A DNA stretch of 13,484 nt from RGIG3009 sp045578625 (lineage in GTDB: Bacteria; Bacillota; Clostridia; Oscillospirales; Acutalibacteraceae), in NCBI GenBank assembly GCA_045578625.1, contig JAZNKN010000005.1, positions 1-13,484 on the forward strand, written 5' to 3'. The notes beneath the pieces were generated by a model. That model was not told the origin of the DNA, ran no database searches, and saw only the letters and a list, made by a program, of their open reading frames with translations. The position numbers were made by a program, and so were the translations under genes. Positions 6,819 to 12,786 of the stretch are shown piece after piece; positions within the stretch are counted from its first letter, which is position 1, and every line of letters starts with the position of its first letter.

Positions 6819-7331
6819 TTGAAAAAGACATATCGTGTGATGTGTTTGGCGCAGAGCGGTGTTATCGCCGCTCTGTACGTCGCTTTAACAGTGTTGTTGC
6901 AGCCCATCGGCTTCGGTTCGGTGCAGTGCCGTCTCTCCGAAGCGATGACGGTGCTGCCGGTGTATATGCCGGCGGCGATCCCGGGGTTGACAGTCGGGTG
7001 CTTTTTGTCGAATTTGGTCGGTCTCACCACCGGTGCCAATCCGGCAGGAGCGTGGGATCTGCTGTTAGGGACGGGTGCTACGGCGTTGGCTGCGGTGATG
7101 ACCTACGCGCTGCGCGGGGTGCGCTTCGGCAAACTGCCGATCGTCGCGACCTTGCCGCCGGTGATCGTCAACGCGCTGATCGTCGGTGCAGAGCTGTATT
7201 GGGTCTACGGCGGTCTACCGCTGATCGCGCACATTGCGTTGGTGGGCGCGGGACAGCTGATCGCCTGCGTGGGCGGTGGCTTGGTGCTGTCGGTCGCGCT
7301 GGAAAAGAGCGGCGCAGCCAATCGGTGGTAA
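6819..7331 (+). CDS. queT: QueT-like queuosine precursor ECF transporter S component
   Basis: This is a small membrane substrate-binding subunit predicted to take up a queuosine precursor (preQ0/preQ1-type) with the energy-coupling factor module (EcfA, EcfA', EcfT), which is not in this window. The 170-residue product has about five or six hydrophobic segments and the family-typical stretches VIAALYVALTVLLQPIGFG, CRLSEAMTVLP and a WDLLLGTGATALAA helix. The start is taken as the TTG at 6819 (MKKTYRV...): GGAGG at 6806-6810 is spaced 8 bases from it. The in-frame ATG at 6804 would place the start codon inside the Shine-Dalgarno sequence. No terminator separates it from serS, so it probably receives read-through, and the leader RNA then gates translation. 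Confidence 0.9.
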   Translation: MKKTYRVMCLAQSGVIAALYVALTVLLQPIGFGSVQCRLSEAMTVLPVYMPAAIPGLTVGCFLSNLVGLTTGANPAGAWDLLLGTGATALAAVMTYALRGVRFGKLPIVATLPPVIVNALIVGAELYWVYGGLPLIAHIALVGAGQLIACVGGGLVLSVALEKSGAANRW

Positions 7332-7332
7332 C

Positions 7333-7367
7333 AAAAAAGCGGACGCTTCGGTTGAAGCGTCCGCTTT
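7333..7367. terminator. Bidirectional terminator between queT and the acyltransferase homologue
   Basis: A 14-base perfect inverted repeat, AAAGCGGACGCTTC (7336-7349) and GAAGCGTCCGCTTT (7354-7367), has a 4-base loop. It serves both converging genes. The T run is longer on the minus strand (complement of the A run at 7333-7338), so it is stronger for the minus-strand gene. Confidence 0.9.
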
Positions 7368-7377
7368 GCGAATATCG

Positions 7378-8160
7378 TTAAAACAAGCGGGAGACCAACA
7401 GGTTCAGTAAGAAGCATATCCCGTAGATGACCGGCTGGTGGGCAATGTAGACCCACAGCGAGACCTTGCCGATGGCAGAGAACAGCGGGAAGCGGCTGCG
7501 CAGTGTCCACGACGGGAACTTGCGGTGCCAACGGCCGAGGTATACGCCGGCAAAGAAGCAGAAGATCCACGGCAGGAGCGGGAAGTAGTCGCCGGCGTAG
7601 CCGACGTAGCACAGTCCCAATGCGTAGGACAGCGCGTTGCGCTCAGTCACCGGCACATCGATCTCAAACACGCCTTTGATACCGAAATAGCTGCCGTCAT
7701 AGGGTGAGACGTGGTAGCACAGAATGAACAGTGCCACGCACAGCGCCAAGCCCAACCACGTCGGGATAAAATTCAGTGTAGGGCGGAGCAGGGCGTACAG
7801 CAGGATGCAGACGGCTAACAAATGCAGAATGCCAAACCAGATCATGGTACTTTCGTCCAAGACCTTCCATTGGGTCGCGCACCACAGTACCATCGACATC
7901 AACACCGCAACACCCGCGAGCAGCGCGCCGCGCTTGAAGTTGTTGTGCGACAGATTGCAGCAGATGCCGCAAATGAAAACGAACAATCCGGCAAACAGCG
8001 GCTCGACCGGTGTGAAGAATTCAAACAAAACTTCGCCGAATTTGAGGTTAAAGAGATAACCGATAGTATAAAAAGCGTGATAAAATACCATAAGTACAAC
8101 GCAGAGGCCGCGAACCTCGTCCAAAAGATGGATGCGGCGGCCGGAACGCGCATGGCTCAA
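7378..8160 (-). CDS. HGSNAT/DUF1624-like multipass membrane acyltransferase homologue
   Basis: The 260-residue protein has about seven hydrophobic segments. It starts with the family-typical RIHLLDEVRGLCVVLMVFYH (9-28), then has FGILHLLA (109-116), DYFPLLPW (191-198) and a C-terminal KVSLWVYIAHQPVIYG segment (232-247). This resembles the catalytic-domain family of heparan-alpha-glucosaminide N-acetyltransferase (DUF1624). H28, H113 and H241 are candidate functional residues. Its bacterial substrate is unknown; acetylation of a cell-envelope sugar is only a guess. The frame is open to a GTG at 8250, but the TTG at 8158-8160 is preferred: GGGAGGG (complement of 8168-8174) lies 7 bases upstream, and a promoter sits at 8195-8200 inside the longer frame. 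It is a single gene with its own promoter and terminator. Confidence 0.8.
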   Translation of the reverse strand: MSHARSGRRIHLLDEVRGLCVVLMVFYHAFYTIGYLFNLKFGEVLFEFFTPVEPLFAGLFVFICGICCNLSHNNFKRGALLAGVAVLMSMVLWCATQWKVLDESTMIWFGILHLLAVCILLYALLRPTLNFIPTWLGLALCVALFILCYHVSPYDGSYFGIKGVFEIDVPVTERNALSYALGLCYVGYAGDYFPLLPWIFCFFAGVYLGRWHRKFPSWTLRSRFPLFSAIGKVSLWVYIAHQPVIYGICFLLNLLVSRLF

Positions 8161-8194
8161 GGCAGATCCCTCCCGTTTTGGAATATCTATCGTT

Positions 8195-8223
8195 ATTGTA
8201 TCACACTTCGGTAATAAAGGAAA
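8195..8223 (-). promoter_or_regulatory. Probable promoter of the DUF1624-like gene
   Basis: Read on the minus strand, TACAAT (8200-8195) is preceded by TGA, an extended -10 (TGnTACAAT). The -35 region 17 bases upstream (TTTCCT, 8223-8218) is poor. A start near 8188 leaves a leader of about 28 bases to the TTG at 8160, which supports that start codon. Confidence 0.55.
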
Positions 8224-8250
8224 CAAATTTTTTAAGTCGGGTGATGACAC

Positions 8251-8955
8251 GTGTCAGCATTATGGGGAACGATCGTGAACGTGATCGCCGTGGTGATCGG
8301 CAGCACGGTGGGTCTGCTTTTGAAAAAAGGTATTCCGGAGCGGCTGACCGCTGCGATGATGACCGGTGTGGGTTTTTGTACGCTATACATCGGTATTCGC
8401 GGCAGCATGGACGGCGATAACACCTTGGTCGTGGTGCTGTCTGTCGTGATCGGTGCGGCGATCGGCCAGTTATTGGATCTGGATCGGTGGTTGAGCCGCT
8501 TAGGAGAGCGTGTGGAAACTCGCTTTACCCGTAAGGAGGGCGCCGGCGGTCAGATCGCCAAAGCATTTGTCAGCGCCAGCTTGCTGTTCTGTGTGGGAAC
8601 GATGACCATTGTAGGGTCGCTGCAGAGCGGCCTGCAGGGTAACCATGAGATGCTGTACCTGAAATCAGTGCTGGATCTGATCTCCTCGATCGTGTTCGGG
8701 GCGACGTTGGGCGCAGGTGTGCTACTGTCCACGGTAACGGTACTGGTGTATCAGGGTGGCATCACCCTGCTTGCGCAGGTGGTCGCGCCGTATCTGAGCG
8801 ACGCGGTGATCGCGGAGATGAATTGCGTCGGTTCGTTGCTTATTATCGGTCTGGCACTCAACCTGCTGAAGGTTGCGGATATCAAAGTAGCGAACTTCGT
8901 GCCGGCGATCCTGCTGCCGATCGCACTGTGTCCGCTGTATGCGCTCGTATTTTAA
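8251..8955 (+). CDS. DUF554 family membrane protein (YqgA-like)
   Basis: The 234-residue multipass protein has the DUF554 pattern: an N-terminal MSALWGTIVNVIAVVIGSTVG helix, a glycine-rich second segment (GVGFCTLYIGIRG), the VVIGAAIGQLLDLD helix, FCVGTMTIVGSLQSGLQGN (family core), LKSVLDLISSIVFGATLGAGV, and C-terminal helices ending at the carboxyl terminus. DUF554 proteins are predicted transporters or channels of unknown substrate, so no function is assigned. The start is a GTG at 8251, with GGGTGA (8237-8242) 8 bases upstream. That GTG is half of a CACGTG palindrome shared with the opposite-strand frame. It is divergent from the DUF1624-like gene; no convincing promoter of its own was seen in the 90-base spacer. 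Confidence 0.88.
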   Translation: MSALWGTIVNVIAVVIGSTVGLLLKKGIPERLTAAMMTGVGFCTLYIGIRGSMDGDNTLVVVLSVVIGAAIGQLLDLDRWLSRLGERVETRFTRKEGAGGQIAKAFVSASLLFCVGTMTIVGSLQSGLQGNHEMLYLKSVLDLISSIVFGATLGAGVLLSTVTVLVYQGGITLLAQVVAPYLSDAVIAEMNCVGSLLIIGLALNLLKVADIKVANFVPAILLPIALCPLYALVF

Positions 8956-9003
8956 GAACAGCCGCTGAAAACCAGAGATATCAAACTCTTTGCAGAAAAA
9001 GTG

Positions 9004-9032
9004 TTGACAGCATAAAAAAAGTATGCTACAAT
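9004..9032 (+). promoter_or_regulatory. Strong promoter of the rplU-prp-rpmA operon
   Basis: TTGACA (9004-9009) is followed after exactly 17 bases by TACAAT (9027-9032), one of the best sigma-A promoters in the window. Transcription would start near 9039, giving a leader of about 100 bases before rplU. Confidence 0.88.
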
Positions 9033-9040
9033 AGCCGATG

Positions 9041-9110
9041 CCGCTTGTTCCGGGCGGTGTTTTGTCGTGGGATAAAACACCAAAAAGTGAGCGATCCGCC
9101 CGCGCGCAGC
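9041..9110 (+). ncRNA. Candidate L21 leader (ribosomal protein autoregulatory RNA)
   Basis: The roughly 100-base rplU leader contains a structured element. The outer stem is CGGGC (9051-9055) with GCCCG (9098-9102). An inner 8-base stem is GGTGTTTT (9056-9063) with AAAACACC (9074-9081), and a 16-base single-stranded segment lies on the 3' side. CGCT (9042-9045) and AGCG (9108-9111) could close a further outer stem. A structured L21 leader upstream of rplU is known in Firmicutes and is thought to mediate autoregulation by L21. Assignment rests on position and structure, since no covariance search was possible. Confidence 0.6.
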
Positions 9111-9137
9111 GAGTCTTAAGAAAAGGCAGGTACTTGT

Positions 9138-9491
9138 ATGTACGCCATTATTGAAACCGGCGGTAAGCAGTACAAGGTGCAGAACGGCGATGTTCTGTTC
9201 ATTGAAAAGCTGGATGCCGCTGAAGAAACCAGCGTCGTGTTTGACAAAGTCGTTGCTCTGCACAACGACAAAGAGTTGAAGCTCGGTGCCCCGTATCTGA
9301 AGGGCGCGTACGTCGATGCACAGGTGCTGAAGAACGGCAAGTCCAAGAAGATCACCGTGTTCACCTATCGTCCCAAGAAGGGCAGCAAGCGTGCCATGGG
9401 TCATCGTCAGCCCTACACCAAGGTGCAGATCGAAGGCATCCACGCAAGAGCGCCCAGAGCACCCAAGGCGGAAGCAGCCGCTGAGGAATGA
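9138..9491 (+). CDS. rplU: 50S ribosomal protein L21
   Basis: This is a structural protein of the large subunit that binds 23S rRNA. The product is 117 residues, about 15 longer than the usual 102-103. It begins with the canonical MYAIIETGGKQYKVQ and contains the conserved block KKITVFTYRPKKGSKRAMGHRQPYTKVQI (about 74-102). The extra length is an Ala-rich C-terminal tail (ARAPRAPKAEAAAEE). The ATG at 9138 is preceded by AAGGCAGG with 7 bases of spacing. Its TGA stop overlaps the prp start (ATGA), so the two are translationally coupled. It is the first gene of the rplU-prp-rpmA operon. Confidence 0.98.
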   Translation: MYAIIETGGKQYKVQNGDVLFIEKLDAAEETSVVFDKVVALHNDKELKLGAPYLKGAYVDAQVLKNGKSKKITVFTYRPKKGSKRAMGHRQPYTKVQIEGIHARAPRAPKAEAAAEE

Positions 9492-9805
9492 TTCGCGCAA
9501 CACTCCTGACCCGCAAAAACAGACTGTGCGGCTTTGATATTCAAGGTCACGCCGGTCAAGCGGAACAGGGACGCGATATCGTGTGCGCCGCGGTGTCCTC
9601 GGCCGTGTATCTCACAGCGAACACCCTCACCGAGGTGTGTGGCTGTCAGGCAGCGGTCAAGGAAAGCGAGGGTCGGCTGTCTGTTGTGGTCTCTCCCGGC
9701 GAGGAGGAGACGGCACAGATCCCCCTGAACGGTCTGCGGCTTCATCTGGAAGGGCTCCAAGCCCAGTATTCGCAGTATATCCAGCTACAACAAACGGAGG
9801 TGTAA
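9488..9805 (+). CDS. prp: Ribosomal-processing cysteine protease Prp
   Basis: This protease removes the short N-terminal extension of ribosomal protein L27 in Firmicutes and some relatives, which is needed for functional ribosomes. The 105-residue product carries the family active-site stretch GHAG (20-23), EQGRDIVCAAVSS (26-38), with catalytic H21 and C33 as expected. It starts at an ATG overlapping the rplU stop (ATGA), with AGGA immediately in front and no well-spaced Shine-Dalgarno, so translation probably depends on rplU. The gene lies exactly between its operon partners L21 and its substrate L27. Confidence 0.95.
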   Translation: MIRATLLTRKNRLCGFDIQGHAGQAEQGRDIVCAAVSSAVYLTANTLTEVCGCQAAVKESEGRLSVVVSPGEEETAQIPLNGLRLHLEGLQAQYSQYIQLQQTEV

Positions 9806-9809
9806 CAAC

Positions 9810-10094
9810 ATGCTGAAAATAAACATCCAGCTCTTCGCTCATAAAAAGGGTATGGGCTCCACCAAGAACGGCCGTGATTCCGAGTCCAAGCGTCTCGGCG
9901 CGAAGCGCGCGGACGGTCAGTTCGTGCTCGCCGGCAACATCCTGGTGCGTCAGCGCGGTACCCATATCCATCCCGGCGAGAACGTCGGCATCGGTTCCGA
10001 TGATACGCTGTACGCGAAGGCCAGCGGCACGGTCCGCTTTGAGCGTATGGGTAAGGATCGCAAGCGCGTCAGCGTCTATGTGACCGAGCAGTAA
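9810..10094 (+). CDS. rpmA: 50S ribosomal protein L27 with cleavable N-terminal extension
   Basis: This large-subunit protein has an N-terminus that reaches the peptidyl transferase centre. The 94-residue product begins MLKINIQLF-AHKKG, matching the Firmicutes extension (MLKLNLQFF-ASKKG in Staphylococcus) that Prp removes. Cleavage after F9 is expected to expose AHKKGMGSTKNGRDS. The body has the conserved KRLGAKRADGQFV and QRGTHIHPGENVGIGSDDTL. GGAGGTG (9796-9802) lies 7 bases upstream of the ATG and abuts the prp stop. It is the last gene of the operon, followed by a strong terminator. Confidence 0.98.
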   Translation: MLKINIQLFAHKKGMGSTKNGRDSESKRLGAKRADGQFVLAGNILVRQRGTHIHPGENVGIGSDDTLYAKASGTVRFERMGKDRKRVSVYVTEQ

Positions 10095-10111
10095 TTCAAC
10101 AACTGCACAAA

Positions 10112-10145
10112 GCAAAGCCTTGTCGGTCCCGGCAAGGCTTTTTTT
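10112..10145 (+). terminator. Terminator of the rplU-prp-rpmA operon
   Basis: AAAGCCTTG (10114-10122) pairs with CAAGGCTTT (10133-10141), extendable by one U-G and one C-G pair. The T run covers 10139-10145. It starts about 20 bases after the rpmA stop, so obgE is read from its own promoter. Confidence 0.92.
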
Positions 10146-10201
10146 GCACCGTTTATCGGGAAAATGTGAAAAAACACTACCATATTCCACCGGCTATCGT
10201 G

Positions 10202-10207
10202 TATAAT
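10202..10207 (+). promoter_or_regulatory. -10 element of the obgE promoter
   Basis: A perfect TATAAT sits 32 bases upstream of the obgE ATG. TG directly precedes it but without the extra base of a true extended -10, and the -35 region (ACCATA at 10179-10184, 17 bases away) is poor. It lies after the rpmA terminator, so some promoter is needed here. Confidence 0.6.
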
Positions 10208-10239
10208 AAGGGCAAGAGAAAAGAAAAGGACCGAATAGT

Positions 10240-11511
10240 ATGTTTATCGATAAGGCAATCATCCACATCAAAGCGGGCAACGGCGGCAACGGTGCCGTGG
10301 CGTTCCACCGCGAAAAATATGTGGCGGCAGGCGGCCCGGACGGCGGCGACGGCGGCCGCGGCGGCAACGTCGTGTTTGTGGCGCAGGACGGCAGCAATAC
10401 GCTGTCGGATTTCCGCTATAAGCGCAAGTTTGTCGCGGCGCCCGGCGGTCAGGGCGGCAGTAACCGCTGTAAGGGCAAGGCCGGCGAGGATATTATCATC
10501 CCCGTACCACGCGGAACGCTGCTGTACGACAACGAGACCGGCCGTCTGATGGCGGATATGTCCGGTGACGAGCCGTTTATCGCTGCCAAGGGTGGCCGCG
10601 GCGGTTGGGGTAACTCGCATTTTGCCACCGCGACCCGACAGGTGCCGCGGTTTGCCAAGCCCGGCACGCCGGGTGAGGAGTACCACATCCGTCTGGAGCT
10701 GAAGCTGTTGGCGGACGTCGGCTTGGTGGGCTTCCCTAACGTGGGCAAATCCACCTTGGTATCGGTCGTCAGCGAGGCGAAGCCCGAGATCGCCAACTAC
10801 CACTTCACCACCATCACTCCGGTGCTGGGCGTGGTGCGTGTGGATCAGGGCGCGTCGTTCGTGATGGCGGATATTCCCGGCATTATCGAGGGTGCCAGCG
10901 AGGGCGTCGGTCTGGGTCACGAGTTCTTGCGTCACGTAGAGCGTTGCCGCTTGCTTGTACACGTCGTGGACGTGGCGGGCAGCGAGGGGCGCGACCCCCT
11001 GGAGGATCTGGACACCATCGCCGGTGAGTTGGAGCGATTTGACCCCGAATTGGCCAAGCGGCCGATGTTGGTTGCAGGGAACAAGTGTGATCTGGCGACC
11101 GACGAACAGTTGGCAGTCTTTGAGGCCGAAATGCAAAAGCGGGGATTGGAATATTTCCCGCTGATGGCGGCGATCGCCCACGGCACCGATGCGTTGGTGC
11201 AGCGCTGCGCCGCGTTGCTTGCCGAGCTGCCCCCGATCCGCGAGTTTGAGGCAGAGCCGATAGCGCCGATCGACGTTGAGGCGATGGGCGAGCGTGAGAT
11301 CCGCATCGAGAAGCACGACGGCGTGTTCTTCGTGGAGGGTGCGTGGCTGCTGAAGCTGCTGCAGACCATCAACCTGCAGGAGCCGGATAGCCTGCAATAC
11401 TTCGAGCGCGTGCTGCAATCCACCGGCGTGATCCGCCGTTTGGAGGAAGCGGGCGTGCAGGAGGGCGATACTGTGAGTATCTACGATCTGGAATTTGACT
11501 TTGTGTATTAA
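10240..11511 (+). CDS. obgE: Obg-family GTPase (ribosome assembly, stress)
   Basis: This is an essential ribosome-associated GTPase of 50S maturation. The 423-residue product has all three domains. The glycine-rich Obg fold spans about 1-157 (GGPDGGDGGRGGNVVF, 31-46; GGRGGWGNSHFAT, 118-130). The G domain has G1 GFPNVGKST (164-172), G2 TTITP (190-194), G3 DIPG (211-214) and G4 NKCD (281-284). The C-terminal OCT domain spans about 345-420. The G5 region reads AAIAHGT instead of the more usual SA-containing loop. The ATG at 10240 follows AAAGGA by 9 bases. Mini-RNase III follows after 13 bases. The opposite strand carries a long open frame that I regard as a shadow. Confidence 0.98.
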   Translation: MFIDKAIIHIKAGNGGNGAVAFHREKYVAAGGPDGGDGGRGGNVVFVAQDGSNTLSDFRYKRKFVAAPGGQGGSNRCKGKAGEDIIIPVPRGTLLYDNETGRLMADMSGDEPFIAAKGGRGGWGNSHFATATRQVPRFAKPGTPGEEYHIRLELKLLADVGLVGFPNVGKSTLVSVVSEAKPEIANYHFTTITPVLGVVRVDQGASFVMADIPGIIEGASEGVGLGHEFLRHVERCRLLVHVVDVAGSEGRDPLEDLDTIAGELERFDPELAKRPMLVAGNKCDLATDEQLAVFEAEMQKRGLEYFPLMAAIAHGTDALVQRCAALLAELPPIREFEAEPIAPIDVEAMGEREIRIEKHDGVFFVEGAWLLKLLQTINLQEPDSLQYFERVLQSTGVIRRLEEAGVQEGDTVSIYDLEFDFVY

Positions 11512-11524
11512 CGGAGGCGACGGA

Positions 11525-11935
11525 ATGGAACGACTGTGTCCTATGTCAGTGGATCTGCACACCATTAGCCCGCTGAACCTCGCCTTTGTGGGGGACGGCG
11601 TGTATGAGCTGATGGTGCGCGAGCGCTTGGTCAGTATCGCCGGCCGACCCAATAAGGAGCAGCATCGTTTGGCGGTGCAGCAGGTGCGTGCGGAGGCGCA
11701 GGCTGAGGCGCTGGATAAGATCTACCACCACCTGACCGAGCAGGAGGAAGCCATCTATAAGCGGGGGCGCAACGCACACACCTCACGTTCCGGCGGAGCG
11801 TATCACAAGGCCACCGGTCTGGAGGCGCTGTTTGGATATTTGTATCTGGCAGGGCAGCTGGACCGTGTGCGGGAATTGTTTGCACTTACTTTGGAAGAAA
11901 ACGAAATAAAAGCCCAAAAAGGCATTGACAAATGA
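11525..11935 (+). CDS. mrnC: Mini-ribonuclease III
   Basis: This compact RNase III-family endonuclease lacks a dsRNA-binding domain and in Bacillus matures 23S rRNA ends. The 136-residue product has the mini-III signatures: PLNLAFVGDGVYELMVRERL (16-35) with catalytic D24, YKRGRNAHTSRSGGAYHKAT (78-97) and GLEALFGYLYLAG (98-110) with acidic E100. The start is the ATG at 11525 with GGAGGC 6 bases upstream; an upstream in-frame codon overlaps obgE. It is co-transcribed with obgE, so both products act in 50S biogenesis. The promoter of acpP begins within its last codons. Confidence 0.95.
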   Translation: MERLCPMSVDLHTISPLNLAFVGDGVYELMVRERLVSIAGRPNKEQHRLAVQQVRAEAQAEALDKIYHHLTEQEEAIYKRGRNAHTSRSGGAYHKATGLEALFGYLYLAGQLDRVRELFALTLEENEIKAQKGIDK

Positions 11936-11953
11936 CCCAATTATGAATACTAT
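11925..11953 (+). promoter_or_regulatory. Promoter of acpP, overlapping the end of mrnC
   Basis: TTGACA (11925-11930) and TACTAT (11948-11953) are spaced by 17 bases. The -35 encodes codons near the mrnC C-terminus, and the spacer contains the mrnC stop. Transcription would begin near 11960, about 40 bases before the acpP ATG. Confidence 0.82.
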
Positions 11954-12001
11954 TTTGGTATAGGGTATTTCACCCCGAGTTTTTTGGAAGGATGATAGTG
12001 T

Positions 12002-12229
12002 ATGGTTCTTGAAAAGGTAAAAATGATTCTTGCCAACCAGTTTGATGTTGAGGAAGATACGATCACTCCCGAGACAAACATTCAGGAGGATCTGGGTGCT
12101 GACTCGCTGGACGTTGTCGATATGCTGATGTCCCTGGAGGATGAGTTCGACGTGGAGATCCCCGACGAGAAGATCGAAACCATGCGTACGGTCGCGGACG
12201 TCGTGGCGTACATCGAAGAAAATCAGTAA
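12002..12229 (+). CDS. acpP: Acyl carrier protein
   Basis: This small acidic carrier of fatty acyl chains in type II fatty acid synthesis is modified with 4'-phosphopantetheine. The 75-residue product has the attachment motif GADSLD, with S35 as the modified serine, followed by a typical helix II (VVDMLMSLEDEFDVEIPDE). AAGGATG lies about 9 bases before the ATG. It forms a single-gene unit with its own promoter and terminator. No other fatty acid synthesis gene is in the window, so here it is separated from its usual fab/plsX neighbours. Confidence 0.97.
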   Translation: MVLEKVKMILANQFDVEEDTITPETNIQEDLGADSLDVVDMLMSLEDEFDVEIPDEKIETMRTVADVVAYIEENQ

Positions 12230-12234
12230 GATTC

Positions 12235-12267
12235 AGCGCTTCGCACAGCTTGTACGAAGCGCTTTTT
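12235..12267 (+). terminator. Terminator of acpP
   Basis: AGCGCTTCG (12235-12243) pairs with CGAAGCGCT (12255-12263), with an 11-base loop, and is followed by a T run (12263-12267). It starts 6 bases after the acpP stop. The ACT-domain gene begins only 21 bases downstream, so read-through may supply its transcription. Confidence 0.88.
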
Positions 12268-12287
12268 AACAAGAAAGGATGAGCGAT

Positions 12288-12719
12288 ATGTCGTTGCAGC
12301 AGTTGACCGTTTTTGTGGAAAACAAACCGGGCGCGTTGGTTGGTATTACCGACACCCTGGCCGCGCATGATATCAACATCCGCGCACTGTCCATTGCCGA
12401 GACGGAGGATTTCGGTATTCTGCGCATGATCGTCAGTGATAACGAGGCCGCCTGCAAAACGCTGGAGGCAGAGGGCTATCTGTACAAGATGACGGATATG
12501 GTCGGCGTTAAGATCGGCGACGCTCCCGGTAAGCTGTCCAAGGCATTGGCCGTGCTGGGTGAGGCCAAGATCAATCTTGAATACCTTTATGCGTTTATGA
12601 CCCGCACCGAAAAGCACGCCTACGTGGTGCTGCGTGTGCAGGACAACGCCAAGGCAGAGGAAGCGCTGGAGGCTGCGGGCTTCCACCTCATCACCGATGC
12701 CGACGTGAAGAAGCTGTAA
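12288..12719 (+). CDS. Tandem ACT-domain protein
   Basis: The 143-residue protein consists of two ACT (small-molecule binding) domains and nothing else. The first is about 4-68, starting QQLTVFVENKPGALVGITD and including NIRALSIAE. The second is about 72-140, starting GVKIGDAPGKLSKAL and including INLEYLYAF. Such stand-alone ACT proteins probably sense an amino acid and are often found near phenylacetate-CoA ligase-like genes, but none is present here, so the ligand is unknown. The frame is open from 12279. The ATG at 12288 is preferred because AAAGGA (12274-12279) lies 8 bases ahead of it, whereas an ATG at 12279 would sit inside that site. No clear promoter lies between the acpP terminator and this gene. 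Confidence 0.88.
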   Translation: MSLQQLTVFVENKPGALVGITDTLAAHDINIRALSIAETEDFGILRMIVSDNEAACKTLEAEGYLYKMTDMVGVKIGDAPGKLSKALAVLGEAKINLEYLYAFMTRTEKHAYVVLRVQDNAKAEEALEAAGFHLITDADVKKL

Positions 12720-12735
12720 TCAAGACACGCAACAT

Positions 12736-12781
12736 AAAAAATCCGCGTGCAGCAACATTCGTTGCCACACGCGGATTTTTT
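12736..12781. terminator. Bidirectional terminator shared with pckG
   Basis: AAAAAATCCGCGTG (12736-12749) pairs with CACGCGGATTTTTT (12768-12781), and an inner GCAAC/GTTGC stem closes a 4-base loop. T runs occur on both strands. It ends the ACT gene on the plus strand and pckG (stop at 12787) on the minus strand. Confidence 0.95.
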
Positions 12782-12786
12782 GTGTC

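Noticed and set aside
8161..8250. GTG at 8250 as the start of the DUF1624-like gene
   Set aside because: The added 30 residues are not family-like, the region contains the gene's -10 element, and GGGAGGG precedes the TTG at 8160.
10177..11652. Very long open frame antisense to obgE and mrnC (491 codons)
   Set aside because: It lies entirely opposite well-identified genes, has no recognisable domain or good ribosome binding site, and is rich in His, Gln and Arg as expected for the reverse of GC-rich codons.
11963..11986. Hairpin GGGT/ACCC followed by a T run in the acpP leader, as an attenuator
   Set aside because: The stem is only four base pairs and three bases separate it from the T run, too weak to call a terminator.
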